A stretch of 21,354 nucleotides of DNA from CAZCEC01 sp964497615 (GTDB taxonomy: Bacteria; Chloroflexota; Anaerolineae; Anaerolineales; UBA6663): NCBI GenBank assembly GCA_964497615.1, contig CAZCEC010000095.1:1-21354 (forward strand). The letters are read 5' to 3'. The translations under genes and the position numbers were made by a program. A model generated the notes under the pieces. That model saw nothing but the letters and a program-made list of their open reading frames with translations, had not been told where the DNA came from and searched no databases. Each line of letters opens with the position of its first letter. The first letter of the stretch is position 1. Below, piece after piece: positions 20,289 to 21,354 of the stretch.

Positions 20289-20678
20289 TCACTGTGCTGG
20301 CCAGTGCAGCATTCCCACCACCAGCGCAATCACCACATCCGCCGCCAGCGCCGAAACGTTGGGCGCCTGCACGGGGCTGCTCCAGAACGCGACCAGCCCC
20401 GCCGCCGACGCCACCGACGCCGCCACGAGCAGCGGCTGCCACCAGGCCGCATGCAGGAACATGCCCGCCAGCCCCGCCAGGTAGCCCACGATCACCGCCG
20501 CCCACAACACCGCGCCCATCGTGCGCGTCAACCCGTTTCCCAACACGCCGGTCAGCAGCCACGAGCTTGTCGTCTGCCCCTGCATCGCCACGCCCAGCGC
20601 CGGCATCAGAAACAGCACATGCCCCACCCCGTGTGCAAAGATCACCACCGCTGTCGCGATCCTCACCCAATCGTTCAT
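20289..20678 (-). CDS. Small four-helix membrane protein, unknown function
   Basis: This 129-aa protein is made almost entirely of four hydrophobic segments: about residues 5-32 (IATAVVIFAHGVGHVLFLMP), 40-68 (around GAVLWAAVIVGYLAGLAGMF), 77-97, and 108-124. The first helix carries HGVGH, two His one turn apart, which could hold a metal or heme, but I know no family that fixes this. ATG 20678 has GGAG six bases upstream. The longer open frame that continues upstream to 21218 is antisense to the kinase gene and is not used. The spacing of about 200 bases to the DUF1573-like gene argues for separate transcripts. Confidence 0.82.
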   Translation of the reverse strand: MNDWVRIATAVVIFAHGVGHVLFLMPALGVAMQGQTTSSWLLTGVLGNGLTRTMGAVLWAAVIVGYLAGLAGMFLHAAWWQPLLVAASVASAAGLVAFWSSPVQAPNVSALAADVVIALVVGMLHWPAQ

Positions 20679-20825
20679 GTCATTCTCCTTCTGGTCAGGC
20701 TGCCCAATGACGATGAGAGTACTCGTCAACCCTGCTCCTGACGTCTGCCAGAAGGTGGAAAGCACGCCCAAGGTGGGCGGGCTCTGTCTTTTTCTCTTTC
20801 TCTTTCTTTCCCTTATACTAGCCGG
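20679..20825. promoter_or_regulatory. Divergent intergenic region with pyrimidine tract
   Basis: The region lies between the minus-strand membrane-protein gene and the kinase gene. From 20781 to 20814 the plus strand is almost pure pyrimidine (repeated CTCTTT/CTTT units, interrupted by one G) and leads straight into the TATACT box. TTGACG on the minus strand (around 20730) is a possible -35 for the membrane-protein gene, but no matching -10 is clear. Confidence 0.5.
20814..20819 (+). promoter_or_regulatory. TATACT -10 box, leaderless configuration
   Basis: TATACT is followed after six bases by the GTG start of the kinase, with no Shine-Dalgarno. This is the same architecture as at 1893 and 4916. 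Confidence 0.55.
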
Positions 20826-21354
20826 GTGTCTACCAGCCAGTTCGGCCGCTATGAGATCAAGTCCGAGTTGGGCCGCGGCGGCATGGCCACGGTCTTCCGC
20901 GCCTACGATCCGTTCTTCAAGCGCGAAGTCGCCCTCAAGGTCCTCCCGCGCGAGTTCCTGCACGATCCGCAGTTCCGCGCCCGCTTCGAGCGTGAGGCCC
21001 AGGTCGTCGCCGCCCTCGAGCACGCCGCCATCGTGCCGGTCTATGACTACGGCGAGGAGGACGGCCAGCCCTACCTGGTGATGCGGCTGATGGCCGGCGG
21101 CTCGCCACGGCGCCCTGTCCCTCGCCGCCACCCTGGATAGCCTGGAGCGCCTCGCGCCGGCCCTCGACCGCGCCCACGGCCAGGGCATCGTCCACCGCGA
21201 TCTCAAGCCCGCCAACATCCTCTTCGACGCCGACGGCCATCCCTATATCTCCGACTTCGGCCTCGCCAAGCTCGTCCTCGGCGCCACCCAAATCAGCCAG
21301 ACCGGCATCATGGGCACGCCGGCCTACATGGCCCCCGAGCAGGCCCGCGGCGAG
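20826..21354 (+). CDS. Ser/Thr protein kinase (PknB-type), 5' part, frameshifted
   Basis: This is a eukaryotic-like Hanks kinase. The N-lobe has the glycine loop ELGRGGMATVFRAYD (residues 14-28), the ATP-anchoring Lys38 in VALKVLPREF, and the helix-C Glu in FEREAQVV. The hinge is YLVMRLMAGGS. At about 21104-21110 the frame shifts by +1. The C-lobe then continues: LSLAATLDSLERLAPALDRA, the catalytic loop GIVHRDLKPANILF, DFG in ISDFGLAKLV, and GTPAYMAPEQ, running off the window end. About 6-10 residues normally found after GGS are missing, so a deletion of 3n+2 bases is more likely than a single inserted base. It is either a sequence error or a disrupted gene. The GTG start directly precedes FGRYEIKSELG. 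Confidence 0.88.

Noticed and set aside
19575..20741. 388-codon open frame on the plus strand across the DUF1573-like and membrane-protein genes
   Set aside because: The composition is Ser/Ala/Arg/His-rich without motifs. The minus strand has two genes with ribosome binding sites, and the frame starts inside the terminator hairpin.
1..21354. tRNA, rRNA, riboswitches, insertion sequences, prophage genes or defence systems
   Set aside because: I looked for these on both strands and saw no cloverleaf-like segments, conserved RNA cores, transposase or integrase motifs, or recognisable defence genes.

Overview
The window is GC-rich (well above 60% by eye) and densely coded. It reads as a draft-genome or metagenome contig from a Chloroflexota bacterium, most likely Anaerolineae- or Caldilineae-like. 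That placement is an inference from remembered families: a DUF6483-type protein, a CASTOR/POLLUX-like channel, GT-C membrane glycosyltransferases, a sortase with a Pro/Thr-rich stalk, and many short dispersed repeats. A run of 10 N at 12895-12904 shows that the sequence is scaffolded.

Layout. 1-1461: 3' part of metG. 1462-1904: repeat-filled intergenic DNA. 1905-4253: a membrane glycosyltransferase and an unrecognised 316-aa protein. 4291-4794 (-): pncC/cinA C-terminal amidase, divergent from 4929-7426 (+): a DUF6483-like protein followed by uvrC. 7410-11124 (-): CASTOR-like channel followed by a TPR protein that lacks the usual N-terminal ATPase. 11243-12868 (+): murJ. After the gap, 12906-16364 (+): a SAM methyltransferase, an aldo/keto reductase and a second GT-C glycosyltransferase. 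16333-18222 (-): VOC protein, WD40 lipoprotein and a small membrane-anchored protein, tightly coupled. 18404-19532 (+): sortase and a small tail-anchored protein, ending in a strong terminator. 19610-20086 (-): DUF1573-like protein with an in-frame TGA. 20289-20678 (-): small membrane protein. 20826-end (+): Ser/Thr kinase with a frameshift.

The most important observation is the DUF1573-like gene. Reading stops at a TGA directly after a Cys codon (EGC-TGA-PP), yet the same frame continues for 59 family-like codons to a TAA. Eleven nucleotides after the TGA is a perfect 8-bp hairpin with a GUG loop, which has the geometry of a bacterial SECIS element. The gene is best read as a selenoprotein with a Cys-Sec pair, which standard gene callers would truncate at 98 aa.

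Two further themes run through the window. First, three genes share a TATAAT-like box placed 6-7 nt before the start codon with no Shine-Dalgarno, the signature of leaderless transcription. Second, several families of short palindromic or inverted repeats lie between genes, and some lie in frame inside genes (uvrC and both glycosyltransferases), so these repeats appear to spread into coding sequence.
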